A stretch of DNA of 64,000 nucleotides from Cymodocea nodosa (taxonomy: Eukaryota; Streptophyta; Magnoliopsida; Alismatales; Cymodoceaceae), in NCBI GenBank assembly GCA_036874045.1, contig CM072342.1, positions 20,178,001-20,242,000 on the forward strand, read 5' to 3'. Both the position numbers and the translations under genes were made by a program. The notes under the pieces are model-generated. The model was not told the DNA's origin, ran no database searches, and worked only from the letters and a program-made list of their open reading frames with translations. Every line of letters begins with the position of its first letter. The first letter of the stretch is position 1. Shown here piece after piece: positions 1 through 12,800 of this stretch.

Positions 1-215
1 TTCAAATTTATAAAGTTTCCTATCAATATAATCAAGCCATCGACAGCATTTTAGTGCATATAATCACATTGCAACATGAACCAAGTACAGGCATATGTTT
101 CACACCAGGTTTCATATTAATTAAGTCATGCATTTTATCATGAATGTCAGCATATGAATGTGTTTCGATGTGCATATCAATACGTAACTGTACTAGCACA
201 ATATCATCATCAAAC

Positions 216-320
216 AATGCATTTTAGCAATATTATCGCCATATAATGCATTTCAACATTACCATCAACATTATTATAATGCAGTTCAGCAATATTCTCA
301 ACATATCAATGCATTTTAAA
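216..320. repeat. imperfect ~30-bp minisatellite
   Basis: Units beginning with AATGCA recur at 216, 245, 278 and 308, giving spacings of 29, 33 and 30 bases. Each unit continues with a similar CAATATT/CAACATT stretch. The copies are diverged, so this looks old. No function is implied. Confidence 0.5.
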
Positions 321-471
321 TGCCAATCATGATATATCTTTCCTATCATTTCTAACGTTATTATCCAATTATAAATGCAAATCAAGATATATCTCAACAA
401 ATATATGCATTTCTACATATATCAAATGTGCACAAACACACATTAACCAAAAAAATAGTAGAAATACTTAC

Positions 472-867
472 CTCAGGCGCTAAATCACAAATTTCCCCCA
501 AAATCCTCTCTTTCTTCTTCTTCCTCTTTCCTTCCCTCTCACCGCCAGCAGCCAACCCAATTCTCCTCCCACAACAGGGCTTGCCGGCAACCACCTCCAC
601 GAATAGAAACTCGGCCAACGGGGCTCCACCGCGTGCGTGACTCGCCGGTCGACGGACGCACCTCCACTCCTCGCGCAGTCCACCACCGAAGCTCGTCCGT
701 GAAGTCTCCTTCACGCACCTCGTCGCCTGCAGCTCCTCACGCGCCGCTGAAGCCTGCCCAGATGACAACGACGACGACGACGACGACGACGACGGCGCAC
801 CAACCTTCCACTCGCGGACGAAACCCTCGAGTGGACGGTCCGTCGATTGGTGTCGAAAGAAAATCAA
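472..867 (-). CDS. uncertain GC-rich first exon, product unknown
   Basis: A minus-strand open frame starts at 867, runs through a GC-rich patch and ends at a strong donor (GAG then GTAAGT, intron starting at 471). The predicted residues are low-complexity: a serine run from the (ACG)n tract, then Arg/Lys-rich stretches. I recognise no domain and cannot find a following exon before the left edge. It may be the first exon of a gene lying to the left, a transposon-carried exon, or chance. The donor and GC contrast are the only support. Confidence 0.2.
766..794. repeat. (ACG)n microsatellite
   Basis: Uninterrupted ACG/GAC triplets. On the minus strand they would encode the serine run of the uncertain exon 472-867. 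Confidence 0.9.
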
Positions 868-1840
868 GCCTCCTAACCAAAAATTTACCCAAGACGTGAA
901 ATTACTATATTGCCCTTCTACTATTACATAAAAGAAGATTAACTCAAAATATCAAAGAAGTTCTCTTTGATGTAATAGGATATTATAACAAGGCTGTTTA
1001 TCTTTCGTGATTGTATGTAACGTACATAGAATTTTATATTTAACGAAAGTACGTAGAAATTAAGATAGAGAGTTTGTGTGTTTAAAATTTGAATTTAACG
1101 AAAAGAATTTAAAATTTAAATGTTTATATATGTTTAAAAATTAAAATTTAAATATTTATATAAATTATAAAATTAAATAGAATTAATTTTTAATAAAATT
1201 TTTAAATAATAAATTAAAATAATTAAAAACAATCATCACTCTTTCTTTTCAACAATCTTACCATAACGAAAATTAAGTACGCAACTAAGAAATATAATAA
1301 AAAAAATATGACTAAGTGAGATAAAATTTATTTTTAAAATTTAATTTAATAAATTTTAAGATTTATTAAAAAAATAAAATTCACTTTCGATCGAGAAGTA
1401 AATTACACAAACAGCCTTTATTATCACACCCCAAAATTAATTAATTGGAAAATGAGAACCATCTCGAAGAAGACACAAGTTGCTGTACTCCATGTTTATT
1501 TTTTTAATACATTAAATTTAAAATGTTTACTTAAAACTACAGAAGCTATTATCCATCTGGCGAGCGAAAAGTATCTTAAAGTTTGGGAGCATTGGTTTGA
1601 TAAAATAAATCAAGATCTAAGTTGGAAGGGTGATGGAATAATCGAAGCAAAACTCTATAAAATCGCCCACCAAGACAGCTGATAGCAACCACACTTTAGG
1701 AGAAGCTGCTTTAGAAGAGTAGATGCAGTAGATGATATTCGCAATCACACACGCTCGTGTAAATTTAAAACTTCTGGCAACACATGGAATTAACCAGTCA
1801 TTTTACCCACGCAGAAACCGGATACAAGATCGTTGATAGT

Positions 1841-1864
1841 AATATATATATATATATATATATA
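1841..1864. repeat. (TA)n microsatellite
   Basis: A pure TA dinucleotide tract just beyond the 3' end of the NAB-domain gene. Confidence 0.9.
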
Positions 1865-2032
1865 CAGAGGATGATGGGCAGCATCGACCCTCTGTGATAT
1901 GACAACACCAGCCATACATCTTCTCATCCAACACCATGACCACATTGACCCATGGTAATAATTATAATAATACCCACCATGATCACATGTTGATACGTAC
2001 AAAAATCAAAGGGCGGGAGCACAACTCATCCT

Positions 2033-3629
2033 TCATTCCTTACCTACGTGTGACCCGCACAGCGCCAGCTCCTGCAACCGCCGTAGCCAACACCTACCCT
2101 TCCCCGTCTTCGCCGCCGCCGTCGCCGCCTCCCTCAGCCTCCTGTTCTCCGCCTTCACCCTCTCCAGTTCCGCACAGACTCCCCTCATGAGTTCGGCCTT
2201 CTCTTCCTCTCTCCTGGCCATTACCTCGTAGCACTCCCTGTTCCTCTTCTCCAGCCCGTATATCTGCGCCTGCAGGGCCTCGATCTTCCTCCCCAGCATG
2301 CACACACGGTGGTCCTCCCGCAGCTTCACGACGCACCTCGCCAGATCCCCCGCCTTCCTCCGCATGAACCCCACCTCCGCCGAAAGCCCCTCGTTCTCCT
2401 CCTTCATCGCCGCCGCCTTGAACCCCAGCCTCGCGTTCTCCGTGAGCAGCACCATCCTCTCCGACTCCAGCACCTCCAGGAGGCTCGCCTGCAGCTCCAT
2501 CTTCCTGCTCGACTCCGATAGGTGCTTCTCCAGCAGACCAACTTCGTGCCTCAGTACCTCGTTGTCGATGCTCCTCGTCACGAGGTCGGCTATGACCTCA
2601 TCCGCGATGGAGTCGGAGGCCGGGGTGGGTGGCACCGGCGGTTGGAAGGAGAGGGAGCTCTCGGCGTCGGACGAGTCCGGGGGGTCGGGGTCGGTGTCGC
2701 CATCGTCCAGGTCGGAGGGGAAGAGGGAAACCTGGGACTGGGAGCGGCAGTGTTGGGGGGGCTTGAGGAGGAGGGCTTGAACGTAGCGGTCGGCGAGGGA
2801 GAGGTACTTGTTGTAGAGATCCTGAAGGAGGGAGAGCAGCTGCGGCCGCTTCCGGTAGTAATTCTCGGCCCTGTCGGCGAAGGAGTCGGAGACGTCGTCC
2901 GGTGACTGCAGCTTGTGGAGGGACAGTGACTGGAATCTTTGCTCGATATCTGGCGAGAGAGAGAGAGAGACAGACAGACAGACAAATTGGATTGCAACAA
3001 ATTTGAGAAGTCATGATGATCGACGACAATGTTACGGCAAAACCAGTCTTTCAGACTCTCCGATCTTAAAATAAAAAAAGAGAGAATAATCAAATGATCA
3101 TGGAAAGCTGGTCTCCTTCTCTCGTAGAATAACAGCGCCGTTTTTTCAACTATTTTGAAATAAATCATGGAATGAGTTTGAATTTAAATTGGGAAAAAAG
3201 TGTGGCAAAAGGAGAGTTAACAGGGTCTGGAGGAAAGAAGAAAAAGTAAAAAAGAAACGTAAACGATAACAAATAAAGACCAGCAAATAAGCCTCAAATT
3301 TGAAATGAAAGGCAAGGAAAAACGAGTATTCAAAATTGCAAACCACAACGTAGAAAATGAGAAAGAAGAGATCATGCTCCAGCTCCCCTAAACGCAAGAA
3401 CGACGAGTCTACGGATTCATGCAGTGTGACCACCGAGAAGACAAATCATAAAAGGACAAAAAGAGCCAACCAGAGGAATCTGGTCAGGATGTGTCATGTG
3501 TTAGAGAGCTTGAAAAGGGTGTGATAGTAGTAGACCTGTGAGTGCCGCTTGCAGCCAAGAGGGTCTGACGGAACTGCGAGAAGTCTGGTGGTAGATCGTC
3601 GTCGTCGTCGTCGGTGTTGCCATCGCCAT
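2033..3629 (-). CDS. NAB-domain kinase-interacting (KIP1/NETWORKED-like) protein
   Basis: Two exons on the minus strand, 3629-3536 and 2949-2033, join in phase to 337 codons (336 aa). The intron (3535-2950) is GT-AG with a CT-rich tract before the acceptor. Residues about 22-92 form a NAB/KIP1-like region: RPSWLQAALTDIEQ, then SFADRAENYYRKRPQLLSLL, then YLSLADRY. After an acidic, proline-rich linker, about residues 150-320 are a long coiled coil rich in Glu, Leu and Arg. The family is known to link membranes or receptor kinases to actin. The tryptophan triplet that opens the NAB domain of classical NETWORKED proteins is absent, as in the shorter kinase-interacting subfamily. The start is the first ATG of the frame after the GA-rich leader. 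The subfamily is sure; the cellular partner is not visible. Confidence 0.85.
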
Positions 3630-3711
3630 TCTGTGTGTGTTCACACTACACCGCAGGCACGGGCGAGAACGAGGAGAACAAGAACAAAGAACAAAGAACA
3701 AATCCCTCCTC

Positions 3712-3714
<3 letters not shown>

Positions 3715-3743
<29 letters not shown>
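3715..3743. repeat. (TC)n tract in the NAB gene leader
   Basis: A pure TC run, (GA)n on the sense strand of the NAB gene, about 85-115 bases upstream of its ATG. GA/CT tracts are common in plant 5' leaders and core promoters; a regulatory role here is inference. Confidence 0.8.
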
Positions 3744-3745
<2 letters not shown>

Positions 3746-3746
<1 letters not shown>

Positions 3747-6700
3747 ACAGCCGGGTTCCTCCTGGCAAATGGCAGTGCAGCTGCAGCTACAACACATAAA
3801 ATGGTGGTGATGTTAGAATAGATTCAAGTACAAAAAAATAAAACGACCCACCATTCAAGAGAAAAGTATTTTTACGAATAGGAAAGATCACATCATACAA
3901 CACATCGCACACCCCTACGACAAATGTCCTCTCATCGACCACCATAATTAAAATAGACGTGAACGACACGAGAAGGTGAAAAAAAATAGATGAAAAGTGA
4001 ATCGGCTCGAGTCCCAAAGTCTCGTCTCCTATCGCTAGCACTGTCTGGCAAGCGCCGGCGAACCGACACTCCACGCTAACCATTACCACACAAAATACAG
4101 GAGTCTTATTTTTTTTATGTCATTAATGTTTTTAAATAATATGATAAAAATATTATTATCATTATCATTTAGAATATAACAGAGCATTTTATGAAGAGGC
4201 AAAATAAGAGTAGTGACTAGGGCTTCAGGGGAATGTCCTGGTACCAGTGGGTGGAGCGCAGGGGAAGGAGGATTGCAGAGCATTGCGATGCAATGCTACA
4301 GGAAAAAATATAAATGACAAGCAAGGCGGCCTCTAATGGCTGCCATAGAATCCGGAAAAGGTCAAAAAGTAATGCACAAAGTAAATTTCCCTGGCATGTA
4401 TTTACATTCCGGCTTATTATTTCGCCCCTATTTGCAGAATGAAACAGACAAGTCCGAGCTGTTCATTGTATTTTTTTTTTTCTTTTTTGAATTTGAACAA
4501 GCATTTGTACACATCCGATCGGAAAAAATACAATTACCGACGGACAAAATAAAGCAAAATGAAGCGAGATCGGTTCGGTTAATGGCCGGGCGAACAAAAT
4601 GAAGCGAGATCGTCGGCGCAGGTGGTGCAGATCGAGAGAGAGGCGTCCTGTCTCATCTCGTCGCAGCAAAGAATAGGGAGGAGAAAACAAGGTTCAAGAG
4701 ACTGCGGATACTAACCTTTGACAGATGCCACTGCCTCCTCGTCGTCGGTGGAGCAGATGGAAGCGGAAGTAGGAGTGTGGAGCTCCTTCCTTCTGTTGTG
4801 TTCCGACGATCTTATACTGGGAGGTAACGTGAGAGGTTTCATCCCACCAATAAGAATTCGGCACGTGTCTTCTTCTTCCACTGTTCAAATCGACCGGCCC
4901 GTGATTCCGATGGAATTTCCGTTTCCAAGGATTATTTATTATTGGTGCCCCTCGTTTAGGACTTTATTACCGGATCTGACACGGTCAGGTGCAATCGGTA
5001 CATGGATCCATGGTTTCGGATCTGACAAGTTAGTCGCAATTGGCGGTTTACCGGACGCGATAAATAATATGTCAGGAAATGATTCGGCCGGTCATGTGAC
5101 GTTTGGGTTTGTTTGGAGTTTTGTGGCGTAGGCACCAGCCAACCTCGGGCGAAGCGAGACCAACCTGGATTATTTTTCAATAGGCGTCAATGGGCCTTAT
5201 TCATTTGATGTCTGTAACAAGGATAGACGTTGTTGACCTTTTATTTATCTCCTAGCGTCCCCGTGAGGCGTAAGCTGGGTTTAATTAAAAGGGAATATTT
5301 TGATCTTCGGTAGAAACTCCTTGTGTAACAGAAACATCAGGTATTTAGCAGCACAGTCTAGTAAGTATTTTGTACCGCGCATTTTGGGTTTTTATGGTAT
5401 AGCGTGGATTCAAGCATGGTCCGTCGGATGATCGGGTCTACCACTCGGGTGGGCTCGTAGTATCTTCTTTCCATATGCGGATCACAACGCTTCATAGGCC
5501 TCCCTCTGAATCCTGAATTGTTGGGCTGGCCCAGTCCATGGAATTCTATACATGTACGGTTTTTACAGTAGAAATCATGACAAAAAATAATTAAATGCTT
5601 ACAACGAAATTACAGCTTCAACTTTTCGGGTCGGGCGTAGGAGGCCTTTGTTTTGTTTGCCCACAGCATCATCCGAAGGAACACACGGAGAGAACATTCC
5701 ACGAAGGGCACCGGTTAAAGCGCCCACAACCACCGAACTCGGGGAGCAATTTTTTACCGAAAATTAAGGTAGATTAAAAAAAAAAATCACAAAGATAAGA
5801 GGTACGTAACGAAAACAAGGTTAACCAAGTACAATGGAAAGAAAGGGAGCAAAAGCCAGGAAGATGTGAGTCAAGTGTTTAACGTTAAACACTCCTCCCC
5901 CTTCGCAGCATCTGCCCAAGTCCTGAAACTAGAGAACTGGATCTCAAATTATTGAGAATCAAATTGTCAGCTTCCACAGTATTAGAAGCTTTAAAAGCCT
6001 CAGCAAATAATTCCCAGATCACTTGTTTAACGTTTTTTTCTTTTAAAAAAAAAAAAATCAACTGATTTTGGACAACCACCAGATGTTACTTTCATTTATC
6101 TGTTCACCACCAGTTTTTGTTTTGAATCTACGTTGTAACTTACTTTTTGCCCCAATGTATTATTATTCAACCTTTTTCTTTTTTCCCCAAAATATTCCTC
6201 GATCTATTCATGGGACGAGGACCCGAAGCTAAAGATAAGATTCAAGATGGGAAGGACCAAACCTTGTCCATCACATGTACTAATGTTATGGTAAACATGA
6301 CAATCATTATTATCAAAAAGAAAATCACATATACTTGTGTATTATTTACAAGACCAAGACGATGACAGTGGTAGTGATGCTCTATACTAAATGATGTATT
6401 AATTACTTCTCCTGCTTGTTGTATCTTCATCATCTTTCTCCTCCATTTTCTCCATGCCCATCCATGCTCCAACCCACGACCATATAAATAAGGGTCAATC
6501 CCATGGCCAGACGAATAAGGTGTTGCACGTAGATTGCTTCAAGTACCTATTCATAGAGCCAACAGATGGTTGTACCACACCACTTGGTGATATTGAAGGA
6601 TCATCAGATGTAGAGGTCCTCCTCTAAATGGTAAGCAAATGGTTCCATCAAACAGGCCCTTTCAGAAATAAGATTTAACTCTACCGCTTATAGATCAAGT

Positions 6701-6866
6701 ACCTATGAACTTTCTAGACTCTTTGCTAGAACTAACGGCAATAGGCCTCTGCATCCTTGACAAGTGAAAGTAGAACGAGCAAGGCGAGCGATTTGTTATA
6801 TATGGTAATGAAAGGGAATAAAGATTCTGCACAATAAGAAATTTTTGCAGATGGCAAGCTTATTAT
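3746..6866. other. intergenic spacer between two minus-strand genes
   Basis: This stretch holds the promoter side of the NAB gene and the 3' flank of GTF3C1. The open frames here have plain composition, no recognisable domain and no convincing splice partners. A 17-base direct repeat (AAAATGAAGCGAGATCG) occurs near 4556 and 4596. No RNA gene or intact transposon is seen. Confidence 0.55.
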
Positions 6867-9800
6867 TCAAAGAAATTGCGTACTCATTGGATTGGCAAAC
6901 AAATGTTTTCTAAACAATGGTTCCGGCTTCCTGACATTGGATTTGATCAGCCCTTGCAACATTCTGGGTGGCAAACAGGAAGATGTTTGAAACATTTTCT
7001 TTACAAAGATGTGTTTGTCAAGAACCATCAATTCCAACAACTGCCTGCAACTCTGGTTGAAGTCAAAAGGACTATGCATTAGACATACTTCTAGTAAAGT
7101 TGAAGAAAAGAATGGCAGCAGTCACAAATTGTGACATCGGGGTAAAAATAATTTCAAGATCATGAGCTAGAGTTTTGTTTGTTTCAAGACATGGTCCATG
7201 GAAAAATCAATATACCTGAGGATTTAAGACATCCATTGCCGTGATAAGGTCATCCTATCAACATTGAGAATGAAGTTAGAAAAGTACCAATATTAATCTT
7301 AATTTCAAAATTGCAAGACGACTAAAAGTGGATAAATATTCACACGAGATTACAGCTACATCATTTCAGACATAAGAATATGCTTCATATTATACTTGGT
7401 AAAACAATAACAATCAATACCTTAACCCCATTATGTGGGATTAACCACATGAATCATTTAATTCTATCCATGACTAAATGTATAAATCTTCTGTTAAATT
7501 ATATAATTTTAAATCTTTATGATTCATACTTGGTATGGCTGAAAATTATACCATCAATAAAAAGATAAAAAAAGTCAGGAACATAAAATTAGGTAGAATA
7601 TATGTTTTAGCACCACAACTCTAATTAATCGTAAAAAGAAATATTGATAAATGAACCTAAATTGTCACCCCCTTGCAACACTCCACATAGTGATCGATTA
7701 CCAAGTAAAATAGTGTATCGATATGATCTGAAGGCATATTTCCCTATTATTTACACTACATTTTAGATCTTTCTTTACCAACTGAAACTCTATACTCTAT
7801 AGTTCATATTTCAATAATTTAAGGCTGATCTCAAATAGATACATGAATTTTAAATAGCTACACTTTTGACGAGCACCATGAATACTTTCTCCATTTGTTT
7901 CCTATGAAGACAAACAAGTACTGCATTTCAGAAAGTAAAATGTGATCCTAACCAATATTCATGTCTCCTGAGTTCCATAGATCAGTCAACACGCAGGCCA
8001 AAAACGTTACAATTATGCATGCAAAGTAGCAATTGCACAAAGCATTGTTTGTACTCATTCGTACCTCTAATATACCAGGATTCTGCATGACAGTTCCAAG
8101 TACTCGCCGAACAAGTCCCTTGTACATTATGGTGTCAGTGCTACCGTCGCCATTAATCCATGGCAATATAGGACGACAGATGTGTATATCCCCTTCTGAA
8201 GGCAAAAAATCAATCAGCTGACCGCAATCCTGACCGTTGGTTGTCATAGTTTGCTTTGGTTCTTGGGGCAAATTAAGAATTGTAACTTTGTGGCCATCGG
8301 AAAGGCACATATCAACTCCATTCTGAGGATCACGATCCACAGCTTGATTGTGCCTAGGTCTTTTACAGAAGTCATGTTTTGGTGTATGTGAGGATTGATA
8401 CAAAGCTTTGGTGTTGTCAGCAAACAAGGTTAGGAAGTACTTTGATTTATAATGATAGTCAACTATACGGATGCAATCAAATGCATTAACCTGTGCAATT
8501 CAAATAAATGAGAACCAAAAAACAAAAGCAAACCCAGCATTAACTGTACCAAGTAAGAATGACTTAATGTGCCATAATGACAGGTTCATGATTATACAAA
8601 GTAAAGGACAAGAAAAATAAATCAGCAAGCTGCTGAGGATTTAATAAAGGAAAAAGTTCAACAACACACATGAAAATGAAACTGTCACTTTAGGGTTTCA
8701 ATCAAAAAGGAATGCATGAAAAACAACACAATATAGATTTAAAATCTCACCAGAGAGAGAGCTATAGAAAACCCTTATGCTGCAAGTCTAGGTTTCCTTT
8801 TCCTTCTTAATATAGAATTAGAAGAATCCACATCAAACGCTAGTTTTTTAAGGGAGAGAACCTAGCTTTATAACAATCCACACATGTTATTTTACTGACC
8901 AATATCAGACTGTATTAAGACTCATATCATATGATCCACAGTACGATAACAAACCCCCACGCTTCTTACATTGGCATCCTTATCGATGGCTCCCACTGAT
9001 GTTTATGCACCACTATCTCATGGGCCTTAGTTCACCTTTTCGATGAGTAGGGCCTCGGTGGTCCATTCTAATTAAGTGTTATGTGCCACCACCTTGTGGC
9101 CCTTAAGTCACCCTAATTAAGACCCACTTCAAATCATTCTAGCTCTATATTAACCTTAATATTGAACTATGATAACTCACCTAAAAAGCTAGCTTATTGA
9201 AGGAGAGAACCTAGTTCTATATTAACCTACGTGGGTTAATTTACTAGCCAATGTGGGATGATATTAAGCATCCCATGTAACCCATAAGTATGGTAACACC
9301 ACTCTTGCTGGGGCCTTTGGCAAGCAATCTGGTTAGCCGACACTTTTCTCTCTTACACCTTTCTTCCCTTTGCCACCCACCTTCAATCATTCCTCTTTTC
9401 CATTCTCTTGCTTTCATCTAGATCTAGGGGTTATCATGCACAGTACTGCTCAAGACTCAAGTTACTTAGATTCACCTCCCTTTTGGGACATCCTATTTGA
9501 GAAGTAAACTTTTTAGATTTGGAATATTTTTTTATGGAAAAACCTACTTTGTAGATTTAGAGCAGATTTCAATTTCAATTTCCTCCACTTTTTTTAAAAT
9601 GTAGCAGATACTATTACTTAACTTCATATGTAGAGGTTAATCTCTTTACAACTGATCTTAAGCTCAGATAAAGGAGGATTAGCATTAAGCAAACAACCAG
9701 CTATAAAAACTTGACAATCCTTTATGAATGTAAATCTAAAATACAATTTGTAGAAGCATAACTTTCTTAGTGACATATTGTGTTAGACCTTAGGTGCAAC

Positions 9801-12800
9801 GAAAAAACAATAATAATAAGCGGGAAACATTGTATACCCTCAATGTAATGTTCCTAAGTTACGGATGTAGATGAAAATAAGCAAAAATTCTTACACCTTG
9901 ATTGATGAGTGAGTAAAGAAGTTAGTCCAAAACATCAAAATTATGCTAACTAAGAATATAATTCTTGACTGGTAAGAGAATAAAATTAATAGATATAATG
10001 ATAGGGAAAATTAACATATTATACTTGCAAAAACTGAATAAGTAGGAGAAGAATTTAAGTAAATTGAGGATGGTAGTTTTAAATTATGGTACACAGGAAA
10101 AGGTAAGCATAAGAATGAAGTTGGAATAATAGTTGATAAAAATTTAAGAGATGAAGTTGTAGAGATAACAAGGATAGAAAATAGAAATAAAATGATTAAA
10201 CTTGTGATAGGAGATAAGCTAGTTAATATAATTAGTGCATATGCTCCACAAATAGGGTTAGGAGAAGCTATTAAACATAAATTTTGGGAAATTTTAAATA
10301 GTTTAGCTCATAGCTTACCTACTAGTGAAAAACTCTTTATTAAAGAGGATCCAAATGGTCATATAGAATAGCGAAATATAGGATACAAGAGAAACATTAG
10401 AGAATTTGGCTTTTGGCAACAAAAATGAAGAAGAAAATTCAGTTTTAGACTTCAACGTAGCTTACAACCTTTTAGTAACTAACACGTATTTTAAGAAAAG
10501 GAAAAAGCATTTAATTACATTTAGAAGTGATTCAAATGTTATTCAAATAGATTTTTATTGACTAGAAAAGTAAATCAAAGAATGTGTAAAGATTGTAAGG
10601 TTATTAGTATTAGATGTTAATATCAAGATTAAGAAGAAAAGGAATAAAGTACATAACGACCCAAGAATTAGGTGGTTGAATCTGAAAAGTAAAAAAAAAA
10701 TGATATTTAGAGATAACCTGTTAAAAAAAGAATATGGGAATTAGAAGAAGTAAATGAACTTTGAAATAAAATGACTACTTGTATTAAACAAAACAATAGG
10801 AAAATTTAAGAGGTCTTGTAGGGTAGTTCCACTAGATAAAGAAAGTTAGTGGTAGAATGAAGATGCACAAAAGATTAATAAAAGAAAAGAAAGAATTGTA
10901 TAAAACCTATAATAAATGCAAAAATGAGAAAAATTTACCATTCAAAAGAAAAGAAAAATTATCATAAACTAGCAAAAAAGAATATTAAGAAAAGTGTTAG
11001 TGATGTTAAAAATGAGACCTAGAAGAAATTAAATGATAATTTGAATACAACATAATGAGCAAATAAAATATATAAGTTAGCTAGCTAAGGCTAGAGAGAA
11101 TCTAGAGATTTTAATAAAGTAAAACATATTAAAGACGAGGATGATAGAGTTTTAAAATAAAATAAAAGATAAATGGTGTAAGTATTTTAGTAAACTTTTT
11201 GATGAATTTACCGTAAGAAATTCGTACATGCAAAATTTTAGTAGTACAAAGGAATACAAACTATGCTTATTTTAGAAGAATTAGTAGTTTAGAGGTAAAA
11301 GAAATTAAAAAAATGAAATGCAAGAAAACTATTGGACTTGATGATATTCCTATGCAATATAGAAGTGTATAGGTGAAGTGGAGATTAAGTGGTTTAACTG
11401 ATTTTTTTAATATAATTTTAAAGACAAAAAAGATGTCAAATAAATGGAGAGAAAAAAATTCTTTAATAGCTATATTTAAGAAGAAGGGAGGCATACCGAA
11501 GTGTGATAATTATTGTGATATTACATTAAAGAATCATACTATAAAATTATGGAAAAGAGTAAGTAAACAAAGATTAAGGTATGTAACTAAAACTCAATAA
11601 GTTATGCTAGGTATGTTAACAATGAAAGCTATACATTAGTAGTACAAAGAATTTTTTTACAGTAATGGTTATTAATTTATTATTTAACAGATAATTTTTT
11701 GACAACAATATTTTAAGTATGATCCTTAAGTAGATAAATCCATAAACACATGATAAGCCATTATTAATAAACAAGATATAATATTGACAACAATCATTGA
11801 TGTGGTTTTTGTAGGATCATAGACATCAAAGTGTACTAAATCAAATGGACAACACTCGACTAAATGGAAACTCTTAAAGGTAGCATGTTTATGCTTACTT
11901 AGTTAACATAGTTAACACTAAAATGGAGGAACAAAAATTCAAGGAAGAGCCTACTAAAGTTTCTGATGGGATGGATGACCTACTTGAAGATGTTATAGAA
12001 AGAATGGCTCAGCTATGGAACAAGCAAGCAAGTCATTGGTGTATTGCATCTCAAACTAACAAGTAAATTCCTTTGCCTTGCCTATACTCCAAATCAATCC
12101 TCTTCTTTATTTGTAAAGCCTAAAATATGCAATGAAACGAGAAAGTTGCTAAATATATCAACTATTTAATAATAGTACTAATAGATAGGAGATTGACAAA
12201 GAAGACTTGTCTATTGTGAGATTAGATGTAGTATGAATAATTTATTTTCCCAAAACATAAGTTTAGCCATCAGTAATGGTAACAAAATGAAATATCAGAT
12301 AATTGAAACAATTGGATAAATGGGTTAAGTGTACCTAGCATACGTGATGAAATCCTAAAATTAATGACCCAAAAGTCATCCCTAGAGCCCAAGGCTATAA
12401 AACCTAAGGTTGAAGTAGTGGCATGTGATATCGTGCTGATCATGGAGGGAATTGATCAAACTCATTTAGAGGTAAGGTCATAATGCTAGTAGTAGAATCT
12501 GTATAGAGAACTGCTGTCTAGGCATCCGGTGCCTCTATGTATATCTACACCCATTTCTAGTTTCCCAATCTTTAGCCAACAACAATCTGATCTATGATTG
12601 GTGCATCCGTAGTGTATAATCATCCTAAGGAAAGTTTATAGTGTCATTTGGTGCTATACTACCTGAGGTTGAAGTAGTGGCATGTGATGTTGTGCTGATC
12701 ATGGAGAGAATTGATCATACTCTATCTCAAGGTTAGGTCACAGTGGTATTAGTAGAATCTGTAGAAAGGCTTGTTGTCTAGATATCTAATGCCTCTATGG

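Larger units (their letters stand above)
1..1789. other. AT-rich left flank without a firm gene
   Basis: I see no gene I can name here. The first 400 bases are AT-rich with short degenerate repeats. A GC-rich patch lies at about 520-870, and 900-1450 is again very AT-rich with many short A/T runs. From about 1790 to 2032 the sequence is likely the 3' untranslated and downstream part of the minus-strand NAB gene that follows. Confidence 0.5.

Noticed and set aside
2298-3168. Several long open frames on both strands over the NAB gene
   Set aside because: They are GC-rich shadow frames of the two-exon NAB gene, whose frame has clear family motifs and correct splice sites.
4718-5131. 137-codon open frame in the spacer upstream of the NAB gene
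   Set aside because: No recognisable motif and biased toward simple serine runs; overlaps opposite-strand frames of equal quality.
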